A DNA stretch of 22,352 nt, from the NCBI GenBank assembly GCA_003551945.1, contig PUNZ01000162.1, forward strand, positions 1 through 22,352. Reading direction: 5' to 3'. Under the pieces are notes generated by a model. That model saw only the letters and a program-made list of their open reading frames with translations, ran no database searches and was not told the DNA's origin. A program made the translations under genes and the position numbers. This document shows positions 1 through 6,347 of this stretch, piece after piece. This stretch comes from Halovenus sp. Lineage in GTDB: Archaea > Halobacteriota > Halobacteria > Halobacteriales > Haloarculaceae. Each line of letters begins with the position of its first letter. Within the stretch, counting starts at the first letter, position 1.

Positions 1-274
1 CATCAGTTGCGAGGGTGACGACCCGTCGGAGTGCATCAACACCAAAGCCGATGAGGCCGAACTTCAATCCCCACTCTTCCATAGCAAAGATACCGTACGA
101 AGCAGCGAGGAGAGCAACACCAACGCCCATCGAGACTAATCCGAGAACTGTCGCCCCTATTCCGGCAACACCACCAAGCAGGGTGAAAAGTCCCCCGATA
201 AGCAACGACCAGAGACCGAGGGGAATAGCTGCGACACTACACAATGTAATTGCTGTTGTACGATTAGCGGTCAT
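1..274 (-). CDS. Small hydrophobic membrane protein, partial at left edge
   Basis: Reading the minus strand from the ATG at 274 gives 91 codons without a stop before the window ends, so the C-terminus is missing. The protein starts MTANRTTAITLCSV and is mostly hydrophobic: at least two transmembrane segments (about residues 8-34 and 36-62), rich in Gly, Leu and Val, followed by a short loop (MEEWGLKFG) and an Arg-Arg pair near residue 84. I do not recognise a family and propose no function. The start is supported by a TATA-like box about 26 bases upstream (297-304), which would give a leaderless mRNA. A plus-strand reading of the same DNA (15-314) is Pro/Arg/Thr-rich and looks like its shadow. 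Confidence 0.6.
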   Translation of the reverse strand, partial: MTANRTTAITLCSVAAIPLGLWSLLIGGLFTLLGGVAGIGATVLGLVSMGVGVALLAASYGIFAMEEWGLKFGLIGFGVDALRRVVTLATD

Positions 275-296
275 CAACCCGTTATTCAAAGGGGCA

Positions 297-304
297 TTAT
301 ATAA
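297..304 (-). promoter_or_regulatory. TATA box of the left-edge membrane protein gene
   Basis: On the minus strand the sequence reads TTATATAATG. Its centre is about 26 bases before the ATG at 274, the usual archaeal TATA-to-start distance, so transcription should begin at or next to the ATG. Confidence 0.55.
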
Positions 305-308
305 CCAT

Positions 309-323
309 TACTAACTGTTAGTA
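309..323. promoter_or_regulatory. Perfect 7-1-7 palindrome behind the TATA box; candidate operator
   Basis: The sequence TACTAACTGTTAGTA is a perfect inverted repeat with one central base. It lies immediately upstream (seen from the minus-strand gene) of the TATA box, where the TFB recognition element sits, so a bound dimeric regulator could block or assist TFB. The regulator is unknown. It is also about 170 bases upstream of sucC, too far to assign it there. Confidence 0.4.
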
Positions 324-453
324 TTTTTTATCAAAATAATCCGTTATATTGTTTGTACGATAATAGTGACAATGACGTGTTCTTACAGCGACAATACTTG
401 GCTAGCGGCGGGCAATGTATGTCAGCAATGATGAACGCATCAATCGTTTTCGG

Positions 454-462
454 TAATTCTAT
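454..462 (+). promoter_or_regulatory. Weak TATA-like box, possible sucCD promoter
   Basis: TAATTCTAT is centred about 37 bases before the sucC ATG, which would give a leader of roughly 10 bases. A second AT-rich candidate (TTATAT at 344-349) would give a leader of about 120 bases. The sequence does not decide between them. Confidence 0.25.
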
Positions 463-494
463 CCCGTGGACGCGAAAAGGACAACAAGAGTAGT

Positions 495-1640
495 ATGCGA
501 CTTCACGAATACCAAGCCAAAGGCGTCTTCGCGGAAACCGGCATTCCAACCCCGGATTCGAAACTCGCGTGGGACGTTGATGAAGCAGTTGAGGCGGCCA
601 ATGAGATCGGTTATCCGGTCGCAATCAAGGCACAGGTACACGTCGGTGGACGTGGCAAGGCAGGCGGTATCAAACTCGTCGATGATGAGGAAGAAGCCCG
701 CGAGGCTGCGGATGCAATCCTCGGAATGGACCTCAAAGGGTTCCATGTCGACCGCGTCCTCGTTGAGGCCGCCGTCGATTTCACCGACGAACTGTACGTC
801 GGCGTCACGATGGACCGTGGTGCTGGCCGCCCAGTTGCGATGGTCTCAGAGCGCGGCGGTGTCAACATCGAGGAGGTTGCCGAGGAAGAACCCGACGCAA
901 TCGCCCGCGAACACATCGACCCCGCCTACGGCATGCATCCGTTCCAGGCGCGGAAGGCCGTCTACAACGCTGGTCTCGACAAAGAGGTGGCTGGTGATGT
1001 TGCCTCCATTCTCATGACGCTCTATGACCTCTGGGAAGAGCGCGATGGAGCTGATATCGAGATTAACCCGCTGATGGTAACCAGTGGTGGTGATGTGGTT
1101 GCCGCAGACGCCGTCTTCAATGTAGACGGTGACGCCCTGTTCCGTCAACCAGAACTCGCGGAGATGGAAGACGAGGCTGCAACCGACGACCTCGAAGCCA
1201 AAGCCAACGAGTATGGCTTCGATTACGTCCGATTGGACGGGAACGTCGGCATTATCGGGAACGGTGCCGGACTCGTCATGACGACCCTTGACCTCGTCGA
1301 TTACTACGGCGGCAAGCCCGCAAACTTCCTCGATATCGGTGGCGGAGCAAAAGCAGAGCGCGTCGCAAACGCGCTTGATATGGTCTTTTCCGACGAGAAC
1401 GTCGATGCCGTTGTGTTCAACATCTTTGGAGGCATCACCCGCGGTGACGAAGTCGCAAAAGGAATCAACGAAGCACTCGAGCAGTTTGACGACATTCCAA
1501 AGGATGTCATCGTCAGACTCGCTGGAACGAACGCAGAAGAAGGAATGGAGATTCTCAATACGGAGCTCGTACAGGTTGAAGCGACACTTGAAGAAGCCGT
1601 TCAAGCGGCTGTCAAGGCCGCCGAGGAGGTGGAACAATGA
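495..1640 (+). CDS. sucC: Succinyl-CoA synthetase (ADP-forming), beta subunit
   Basis: Beta subunit of succinyl-CoA ligase, which in the TCA cycle converts succinyl-CoA, ADP and phosphate to succinate, CoA and ATP in the cytoplasm. The 381-residue length is normal for the family. The N-terminus MRLHEYQAK and the ATP-grasp stretch VHVGGRGKAGGIKL (about residues 49-62) bind nucleotide; EINPLMV (about 189-195) is the conserved metal-binding segment, and GNGAGLVM with FLDIGGGA begins the C-terminal CoA-ligase domain. The gene is followed, with a 4-base ATGA overlap, by sucD, so the subunits are translationally coupled. It is strongly acidic, as expected for a halophile. Confident from several family motifs and the partner gene. 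Confidence 0.97.
   Translation: MRLHEYQAKGVFAETGIPTPDSKLAWDVDEAVEAANEIGYPVAIKAQVHVGGRGKAGGIKLVDDEEEAREAADAILGMDLKGFHVDRVLVEAAVDFTDELYVGVTMDRGAGRPVAMVSERGGVNIEEVAEEEPDAIAREHIDPAYGMHPFQARKAVYNAGLDKEVAGDVASILMTLYDLWEERDGADIEINPLMVTSGGDVVAADAVFNVDGDALFRQPELAEMEDEAATDDLEAKANEYGFDYVRLDGNVGIIGNGAGLVMTTLDLVDYYGGKPANFLDIGGGAKAERVANALDMVFSDENVDAVVFNIFGGITRGDEVAKGINEALEQFDDIPKDVIVRLAGTNAEEGMEILNTELVQVEATLEEAVQAAVKAAEEVEQ
1625..1631 (+). promoter_or_regulatory. Shine-Dalgarno site of sucD
   Basis: GGAGGTG lies 5 bases before the sucD ATG, inside the end of sucC. It supports the overlapping start and reinitiation-type coupling. Confidence 0.75.
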
Positions 1641-2506
1641 GCGTTCTTGTTGATGAGGACACCCGCGTTGTCGTCCAAGGAATCACTGGCGGCGAAGGAA
1701 AGTTCCACACCGGCCAGATGCTCAACTACGGAACCAACGTCGTGGCTGGTGCGGTGCCAGGCAGAGGCGGACAGGAAGTCGACGGCGTCCCTGTCTACGA
1801 TACCGTCGAGCAAGCAGTTGAAGCCGAAGACGCAAACGCATCCGTCGTCTTCGTGCCACCAGCATTCGCCGGTGACGCACTCTTTGAGGCACTCGATGCT
1901 GACCTCGACCTTGTCGTTGCGATTACGGAAGGTATCCCAACGCAGGATGTCAGCCGCGTCTACCGAACGCTGCAGGAGACCGACACCTATCTCGTCGGTC
2001 CAAACTGCCCCGGACTCATTACGCCGGGCGAAGCCAAACTCGGAATTCTCCCCGGGAACATCTTCAGCGAAGGAAACGTCGGCCTTGTTTCCCGCTCTGG
2101 AACCTTGACCTACCAGGTTGTGGACAACCTCACCGAGCGCGGACTCGGTCAGTCCACCGCAATCGGTATCGGTGGCGACCCAATTATTGGAACCGGATTC
2201 ATTGACGCACTCGAGCTGTTCGAGAACGACCCTGAAACCGATGCCATCGTGATGTGCGGAGAAATCGGTGGCGAGGACGAAGAGCAGGCTGCAGCCTACA
2301 TCGACGAACACGTCGATACACCAGTTGCCGGCTTCATCGCGGGTCGAACCGCACCACCAGGAAAACGGATGGGTCACGCAGGCGCAATCGTCTCTGGGTC
2401 CGGTACCGGAACCGCAGAGAGCAAAATCAACGCGCTCGAAGATGCAGGCGTTCCGGTCGGCGATACGCCGGAAGAAGTTGCTGACGCCATCGAGTCGTTC
2501 CTGTAG
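1637..2506 (+). CDS. sucD: Succinyl-CoA synthetase (ADP-forming), alpha subunit
   Basis: Alpha subunit of succinyl-CoA ligase; it carries the CoA-binding Rossmann domain and the histidine that is phosphorylated during catalysis. The 289-residue length is typical. Visible motifs: QGITGGEGKFHT (about 13-24, CoA site), PGRGGQ, VGPNCPGLITPGEAKLGI (about 120-137), SRSGTLTYQ, and near the C-terminus GHAGAIVSGSGTG, in which His247 is by family knowledge the phosphohistidine. The start overlaps the sucC stop by ATGA and has a good ribosome site just before it. It ends 70 bases before the tRNA gene, with no strong poly-T terminator in between. Confidence 0.97.
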   Translation: MSVLVDEDTRVVVQGITGGEGKFHTGQMLNYGTNVVAGAVPGRGGQEVDGVPVYDTVEQAVEAEDANASVVFVPPAFAGDALFEALDADLDLVVAITEGIPTQDVSRVYRTLQETDTYLVGPNCPGLITPGEAKLGILPGNIFSEGNVGLVSRSGTLTYQVVDNLTERGLGQSTAIGIGGDPIIGTGFIDALELFENDPETDAIVMCGEIGGEDEEQAAAYIDEHVDTPVAGFIAGRTAPPGKRMGHAGAIVSGSGTGTAESKINALEDAGVPVGDTPEEVADAIESFL

Positions 2507-2544
2507 ACGCTGCTGTCGGCTTTTGCGGTTCGCTGTCGACAGAG

Positions 2545-2550
2545 TTTAGT
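2545..2550 (+). promoter_or_regulatory. Possible TATA box of the tRNA gene
   Basis: TTTAGT is centred about 29 bases before the first tRNA base. It is a weak match, and the tRNA could instead be read through from sucCD. Confidence 0.25.
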
Positions 2551-2576
2551 CGGATGCTGAAAGAGACGTAGACAGC

Positions 2577-2651
2577 GGGCCTGTAGCTCAGTCTGGTTAG
2601 AGCCCCCGGCTCATAACCGGGTATGCGGTGGTTCAAATCCGCCCAGGCCCA
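2577..2651 (+). tRNA. tRNA with anticodon CAU (elongator Met or Ile2)
   Basis: A full cloverleaf can be drawn: acceptor GGGCCTG (2577-2583) pairs with CAGGCCC (2644-2650), discriminator A at 2651; D stem GCTC/GAGC; anticodon stem CCCGG/CCGGG around the loop CTCATAA with anticodon CAT at 2612-2614; T arm GGTGG-TTCAAAT-CCGCC. No CCA is encoded, as is common in archaea, and there is no intron. The G1-C72 pair and the D arm speak against the initiator. By sequence alone a CAU tRNA may be elongator tRNA-Met or the AUA-reading tRNA-Ile2, whose wobble C is changed to agmatidine by TiaS. The GGGCC acceptor leans me slightly toward Ile2, but this is not decided. Confidence 0.93.
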
Positions 2652-2656
2652 CTTCT

Positions 2657-2697
2657 GACGGTGACTGCAACGAACGAAGTGAGTTGCCAGCGCCGTC
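2657..2697 (+). repeat. Long imperfect hairpin just after the tRNA
   Basis: Five bases after the tRNA, bases 2657-2671 pair with 2683-2697: seven pairs, a three-base internal mismatch, then five more pairs, closing an 11-base loop that contains GAACGAAGTGA. There is no T-run behind it, so it is not an ordinary archaeal terminator. Confidence 0.55.
2672..2683 (+). repeat. 12-base motif, copy 1 (GAACGAAGTGAG)
   Basis: The first of four copies of GAACGAAGTGAG or close variants within 260 bases. It sits mainly in the loop of the first hairpin. Confidence 0.5.
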
Positions 2698-2724
2698 TGC
2701 GTGGCGAACGGTGGATTTGAATCA

Positions 2725-2764
2725 GGAAAGTCGCAGCGCGAAGGAAGTGAGCGACCGTCTTTCC
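2725..2764 (+). repeat. Second hairpin, with 12-base motif copy 2 in its loop
   Basis: GGAAAG (2725-2730) pairs with CTTTCC (2759-2764), and TCGC with GCGA inside it. The loop carries GAAGGAAGTGAG (2740-2751), a one-base variant of the motif in the first hairpin. The repetition of both structure and loop suggests that the whole unit was duplicated. Confidence 0.5.
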
Positions 2765-2766
2765 GA

Positions 2767-2799
2767 GGTTCAAATCCGCCCAGGCCCATGTTCTGCGAG
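2767..2799 (+). repeat. Exact 22-base copy of the tRNA 3' end plus an 11-base tail
   Basis: Bases 2767-2788 equal the tRNA bases 2630-2651 exactly (T loop, 3' T stem, 3' acceptor strand and discriminator). The following TGTTCTGCGAG recurs after the last partial copy exactly 200 bases further on. The 5' half of a tRNA is absent, so this is not a second tRNA gene. Confidence 0.75.
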
Positions 2800-2843
2800 G
2801 AACTAACGTGACGAGCAATGCATGAGCCAGCGGTTTGAACCCT

Positions 2844-2873
2844 GTCACGAGCGAGCTCAACGAGCGAAGTGAC
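2844..2873 (+). repeat. Third hairpin, with 12-base motif copy 3
   Basis: GTCAC (2844-2848) pairs with GTGAC (2869-2873). The motif variant GAGCGAAGTGAC occupies 2862-2873. Confidence 0.4.
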
Positions 2874-2876
2874 TTC

Positions 2877-2891
2877 GGTTCAAATCCGCCC
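2877..2891 (+). repeat. 15-base copy of the tRNA T arm
   Basis: GGTTCAAATCCGCCC matches tRNA bases 2630-2644 exactly; the acceptor strand does not follow. Confidence 0.6.
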
Positions 2892-2917
2892 GAAGAGTAA
2901 ACCCTTCCAAGCCGTCA

Positions 2918-2929
2918 CTCACTTCGTTC
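2918..2929 (-). repeat. 12-base motif, copy 4, inverted
   Basis: CTCACTTCGTTC is the exact reverse complement of the copy at 2672-2683. It is followed by a small perfect hairpin at 2941-2957 (GTCGAA and TTCGAC around a five-base loop). Confidence 0.5.
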
Positions 2930-2977
2930 GTGAAGACCCCGTCGAACGGACTTCGACGAGACTTCATTCACGAGGAC

Positions 2978-2999
2978 GCCCGGGCCCATGTTCTGCGAG
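2978..2999 (+). repeat. Last partial copy of the acceptor end and tail
   Basis: This 22-base segment differs by one base from 2778-2799, an offset of exactly 200 bases. It contains the end of the acceptor strand (GGCCCA) and the TGTTCTGCGAG tail. Confidence 0.65.
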
Positions 3000-3061
3000 T
3001 GGTTACTTCGCCACAGTGTGCACGATTCTTACCCAACGTATTCTCGTCCTTCAGAAGGGGG

Positions 3062-3847
3062 TCAGGAGTCTGATTTGGATTCCTCCGGCGAGCGCTCACA
3101 CATGTGCACTATTTCGTTCTGGTAGGTGAATCCAAAAGCGCAGTCTTGGGCATAGCTCGCTTCCCACTCTTTGAACCGTTCGAATGAGGATTCCTCGTCC
3201 ACGTCGTGGAAGATGATGAGATAGGTGTATCGGGCCAAATATAGCAAAAGACCGAGAGTGAGAAGAAAGTAAATGAAAGCGAGTGAGTTAAATTCGAATG
3301 ATAGTGTCTGCATAGACTCAATTGAGACACCGAGAAATTCGGCAGCGTAAAGCCACAGGCCAAGCACGGCGAGGCCGTAAAGAAAGACAGCATAGCCAAT
3401 CATCTGTCCGACGTAGTGAGCGTCGTGGTAGACGGACGTATTTCCATCCCGCAACCAGTTTTCCCAGGTAAGATACACACCATCCAGTTCAGCGTTGATT
3501 TTGTTTTCGAGAAAGTGCAGGTAGTGACCGGCACGCATCATTCGGCTTTGTTCCACAATCCAGAGCGCGATGGTAAACAGAGTCACCGTCGGAAGTGCGG
3601 CGATAATTAGCCGTAATGTGGGATTTTCCATGGTCAGTTCCTCTAGAATGCCGCTGAACTGGAGACCGTAGGCAACGCCTATCAATACGCCCCCACCGAT
3701 GACGATCTTGTTCTGGAACTCGATACTCTGGTTGACCTCGTCACGCAAGTCGGTGTAGAACTCGTACATCAACTGAACGTCCTGGCGTTTTCCCACCTCC
3801 CCCTCTTTCAGGGACACTTGTGTTCTCTCTCGATTCCCCTCACTCAT
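3062..3847 (-). CDS. Four-helix membrane protein of unknown function
   Basis: The 261-residue protein starts MSEGNRERTQVSLKEG and has a charged cytoplasmic-type N-terminus (residues 1-45) with a helix YEFYTDLRDEVNQSIEFQNK leading into four predicted transmembrane segments, at about 47-66, 78-99, 149-172 and 188-212, arranged as two hairpins separated by a soluble stretch of about 50 residues. The C-terminal 45 residues are charged, with Cys at about 236 and 249. I do not recognise a family. The start fits a TATA box at 3873-3880 about 30 bases upstream. It lies 53 bases behind the glucokinase gene on the same strand but has its own promoter. Its other side is the tRNA repeat array, so it could be cargo of a former integrated element; that is inference. 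Confidence 0.8.
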   Translation of the reverse strand: MSEGNRERTQVSLKEGEVGKRQDVQLMYEFYTDLRDEVNQSIEFQNKIVIGGGVLIGVAYGLQFSGILEELTMENPTLRLIIAALPTVTLFTIALWIVEQSRMMRAGHYLHFLENKINAELDGVYLTWENWLRDGNTSVYHDAHYVGQMIGYAVFLYGLAVLGLWLYAAEFLGVSIESMQTLSFEFNSLAFIYFLLTLGLLLYLARYTYLIIFHDVDEESSFERFKEWEASYAQDCAFGFTYQNEIVHMCERSPEESKSDS

Positions 3848-3872
3848 TATACCAAGTAGTTAGCAGGGGATA

Positions 3873-3880
3873 TCAAATAT
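3873..3880 (-). promoter_or_regulatory. TATA box of the four-helix membrane protein gene
   Basis: On the minus strand ATATTTGA is centred about 29 bases before the ATG at 3847, predicting a leader of only a few bases. Confidence 0.5.
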
Positions 3881-3900
3881 GTACTGCAAGAGGACAATAT

Positions 3901-4869
3901 TCACTGTGCTTCCGAAAGTGCTGTTACTGCCGAAAGAACTGCACCACAGAGGACGATATCCTCCCCACCCGCAGAGAGCCGAATTTCCGGAATATCTATC
4001 ATAACGTGGGTATCGATGTTTTGTCGAATCGGATTGAGAATTGCCTCTGCATTGTTACATGCAATGGCACCGCCGACCGCAATCTCAGACGGGGCGAACG
4101 TCTGGATAACGTTGGCAACACCAAGCGTATTCCAGTGCCCGATTCGCTCGACGACGCGGTTTGCCAGCGGATCGTTTCCAAGCTGTTCGAAGATATCCTT
4201 CGCAGTCAGGTGTTCGCTTTCGATCGGTAGATCCGTTTGTACTGATTCGCTTTGAGCGAGTTCTTTCGCGTAGCGTGGAATGTTTGCACCGCCGGCGTAT
4301 GCCTCCCAGTGTCCACCAAGCCCACAGCCACAGCGCATCCGTTCGGCCGGGTCGAGTGTCATGTGGCCGACTTCGCCGACATTGCCATCGGCTCCGGAAA
4401 GAACCTCACCATCGACGATTACCCCGGCACCGATGCCCGTTGAAATCGTCAGATACACCAGATTCTCGGGAACAGGATCAGCGAAGTATCGCTCACCGAT
4501 GACGCCACAAACAGCATCATTATTGAATGAGATTACATCAGTCTGTAGCCGCTTGCGAAGCGGTTCAACGAGTTTGACAGGGTTTTCGGTTCCAGTGATA
4601 TTGGCTGGCCCTTCAATCACCCCTGCTTCTGGATTAAGAGGGCCAACAGAGCCGATTCCAGCAGCGGCAATATCGGAACTCTCACAACCGGCCTCAGCAC
4701 ATGCCCGTTCGACGGTTTGAAGCAATGCAGCGGTAATCTCGGATCCAGATGCATTTTGCGGTGTCGATATCTTCGCCTTGCCGTGAATATCCAGAGATTC
4801 ACAACGAGAAGTCGCAACCGCCGCACGAAGATTGGTTCCGCCGAGATCCACCCCGAGATAATAATCCAT
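3901..4869 (-). CDS. glk: ROK-family glucokinase
   Basis: A 322-residue sugar kinase of the ROK family, most likely phosphorylating glucose with ATP in the cytoplasm. Visible: the N-terminal phosphate-binding loop GVDLGGTNLRAAV (6-18), the second phosphate motif GIGAGVIVDGEV (145-156), the catalytic Asp118 in FNNDAVCG, and the ROK zinc-binding region with His169, Cys180, Cys182 and His187 (GHM, CGCGLGGHWE). In the family consensus the last ligand is usually Cys (CxCGxxGCxE); here it is His, which can still bind zinc. Length is normal. Start MDYYLGVDLGG has the usual spacing to the phosphate loop. The exact sugar (glucose or another hexose) cannot be fixed from sequence. Confidence 0.9.
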   Translation of the reverse strand: MDYYLGVDLGGTNLRAAVATSRCESLDIHGKAKISTPQNASGSEITAALLQTVERACAEAGCESSDIAAAGIGSVGPLNPEAGVIEGPANITGTENPVKLVEPLRKRLQTDVISFNNDAVCGVIGERYFADPVPENLVYLTISTGIGAGVIVDGEVLSGADGNVGEVGHMTLDPAERMRCGCGLGGHWEAYAGGANIPRYAKELAQSESVQTDLPIESEHLTAKDIFEQLGNDPLANRVVERIGHWNTLGVANVIQTFAPSEIAVGGAIACNNAEAILNPIRQNIDTHVMIDIPEIRLSAGGEDIVLCGAVLSAVTALSEAQ

Positions 4870-4891
4870 TGGTACTCTGTTGTAACCATCT

Positions 4892-4898
4892 ACAAAAA
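4892..4898 (-). promoter_or_regulatory. Possible TATA-like box of glk
   Basis: On the minus strand a T-rich element (TTTTTGT) is centred about 26 bases before the glk ATG. It fits a leaderless mRNA but is a poor consensus match. Confidence 0.25.
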
Positions 4899-5068
4899 GG
4901 ATTGACTATTCATTTGAACGGCGTCGCCCGACAGAGCTACTCGGCCACGGATGACAGGGTTTGACGCGAGTCCCGCCACTACTTATCCAGCAGCCAGACG
5001 GACGGGTGGAGTCAGGACGTTCCGTCAGAAGCGAAAGAGGAGCGTCCTACCAACATGTATTTGGAGAA

Positions 5069-5085
5069 TTATAAAAAGATATATG
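5069..5085 (+). promoter_or_regulatory. TATA-rich element, candidate liv operon promoter
   Basis: TTATAAAAAGATATATG is the best TATA-like stretch upstream of livH. A start about 25 bases downstream would leave a leader of about 100 bases. The weaker CTATATT at 5141-5147 is an alternative with a shorter leader. Confidence 0.35.
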
Positions 5086-5201
5086 CTCCGGTTCACCCGG
5101 CACGTTTCTTGTGAATTTTGGCCGACTAACGCCACAGAAACTATATTCCCCCCACGGATATGGCTAAAATGAACGAGTAATCATACCATACTTGCATAGC
5201 C

Positions 5202-6347
5202 ATGTTTAGTAAGCAACGACTTTCAACCGTCTCTGCACAGGACTTGTTTGGATATCTCCTCCTCGGTGGAATTGCCCTACTGGCACTTGATTTGATTCGG
5301 CGCCTAGTCATGGGAACGCTTGCACCGGGAACGCTCTGGACGCTCATCTGGAACGGCTTTGTCGACTCGTTGTATATCGGGTTGGCTGCTATCGGGTTAT
5401 CCATGACCTACAGCATCCTCCGGTTTGCTAATTTCTCGCATGGCGACCTCTTGACCGTCGGCGCGTTTGGCGGATGGACAGTCGCCTACATCATCGGGGG
5501 AATCGGCGCTGCCGGGTTTGGAAGCCGACTCCTCTTGGATGCCGACGGTGGTGCACAGGCCGGGGCACTCGGGATGAGTATCGTCGGTTCGCCGCTTGCA
5601 CTGATTCTTGGCTTGATATCCGCGGCGTTGATTACGATTGGTATCGCGCTCGCAGTCGATCGCCTCGTCTACAAGCGAATGCGTCGGGCCGGTGGAATTG
5701 CGCTCCTCATTGCCAGTATTGGTGTGGCGTTGGTGCTGCGGTACATTATTGCGCTGATTTATACCGTGGATTCGCGAGGAATTGTTGCCTCTGCCCCCTT
5801 CGTCGGGCCGCTCGAAGTTCACGAACTTGCTGTTGTTGGTGCGCTGCTTGACCTGTTGGGTGTAGAGTGGAATATCGGGCCAATCAATCTCCACGAAGCG
5901 ACACTGGTCATCTCTGCACTCGTATTAATTATTGGCGTCCATCTTCTGTTGCAGTATACCAAACTCGGGAAATCGATGCGAGCGATGGCGGACAACCGAG
6001 ACCTCGCACTTATCACTGGCATCGAAACGGAGCGAGTAATTACAGCAACCTGGGTAATCGGTGCAGGACTTGCCGGCGTGGCCGGCTATCTCATCGTGCT
6101 CGACCAGTCACAGATATCTATCAACGTTGGGTGGTTCCTCCTGCTGTTAATTTTCGCGGCCGTGATTCTCGGCGGAATCGGTTCCATCTACGGGGCGCTG
6201 GCCGGCGCATTGATAATCGGGCTGACGCTGAACGTCTCGTTGATATGGCTCCCATCCGACCTCAACGAGGTCACCGCATTCACGCTCATGATTCTGGTGT
6301 TGATATTCAAACCTGATGGACTGCTTGGGGGGGTGGAGACAGCATGA
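5202..6347 (+). CDS. livH: Branched-chain amino-acid type ABC transporter permease LivH
   Basis: One of the two inner-membrane permeases of a HAAT-type importer (branched-chain amino acids, or related substrates such as urea or amides). The 381-residue protein is almost wholly hydrophobic, with about eight to ten membrane segments. Diagnostic stretches are GLSMTYSILRFANFSHGDLLTVGAF (from about residue 63), QYTKLGKSMRAMADNRDLALITGI (from about 248), the EAA-like loop contacting the ATPases, and AAVILGGIGSIYGALAGALIIG near the C-terminus. It is longer than bacterial LivH (about 300) because of an N-terminal extension and an insert at about 95-120. The gene overlaps livM by ATGA, making it the first gene of livHMGF. 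Confidence 0.92.
   Translation: MFSKQRLSTVSAQDLFGYLLLGGIALLALDLIRRLVMGTLAPGTLWTLIWNGFVDSLYIGLAAIGLSMTYSILRFANFSHGDLLTVGAFGGWTVAYIIGGIGAAGFGSRLLLDADGGAQAGALGMSIVGSPLALILGLISAALITIGIALAVDRLVYKRMRRAGGIALLIASIGVALVLRYIIALIYTVDSRGIVASAPFVGPLEVHELAVVGALLDLLGVEWNIGPINLHEATLVISALVLIIGVHLLLQYTKLGKSMRAMADNRDLALITGIETERVITATWVIGAGLAGVAGYLIVLDQSQISINVGWFLLLLIFAAVILGGIGSIYGALAGALIIGLTLNVSLIWLPSDLNEVTAFTLMILVLIFKPDGLLGGVETA

Larger units (their letters stand above)
2630..2999 (+). repeat. Array of direct and inverted partial tRNA 3'-end copies with hairpins
   Basis: This stretch has no convincing gene. The last 22 bases of the tRNA (2630-2651) recur exactly at 2767-2788; 15 bases of the T arm recur at 2877-2891; an acceptor-end copy with a shared 11-base tail lies at 2978-2999. 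Between the direct copies are two inverted T-arm-like pieces, at 2710-2723 and 2830-2842, so the order alternates direct, inverted, direct, inverted, direct. Hairpins and a 12-base motif fill the spacers. It could be the scars of repeated integration at a tRNA attachment site, or a decayed tandem duplication of a structured element. Confidence 0.7.
4870..5201. other. 332-base divergent intergenic region between glk and livH
   Basis: No convincing gene. The glk side is AT-rich; 4920-5050 is GC-rich without clear coding structure; 5066-5200 is AT-rich and should hold the liv promoter. Candidates are TTATAAAAA at 5069-5077 (leader about 100 bases) and CTATATTCC at 5141-5149 (leader about 32 bases). 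I found no tRNA or strong hairpin here. Confidence 0.5.

Noticed and set aside
15..314. Plus-strand frame of 99 codons at the left edge
   Set aside because: Its Pro/Arg/Thr composition is that of a shadow of the minus-strand membrane protein, which has a well-placed TATA box.
846..1637. Minus-strand frame of 263 codons inside sucC
   Set aside because: It is antisense to conserved sucC, without own signals; its Cys/Phe/Val-rich makeup is typical of shadows.
2427..2789. Minus-strand frame of 120 codons containing WAWADLNHRIPGYEPGA
   Set aside because: It is the antisense translation of the tRNA and its repeat copies. This is a well-known kind of false protein call.
2767..2799. Possible second tRNA gene
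   Set aside because: Only the T-arm 3' part and acceptor 3' strand are present; no 5' acceptor, D arm or anticodon arm can be found before it.
2630..2999. CRISPR array
   Set aside because: The repeats are unequal in length, partly inverted, unevenly spaced and derived from the tRNA; there are no cas genes.
2869..3129. Plus-strand frame of 86 codons after the repeat array
   Set aside because: It crosses repeats and the end of the opposite gene, with no promoter, ribosome site or protein-like composition.
4951..5172. Plus-strand frame of 73 codons between glk and livH
   Set aside because: It shows no promoter, no ribosome site and an unstructured Arg/Thr-rich composition unlike the acidic proteins here, and it runs over the probable liv promoter.
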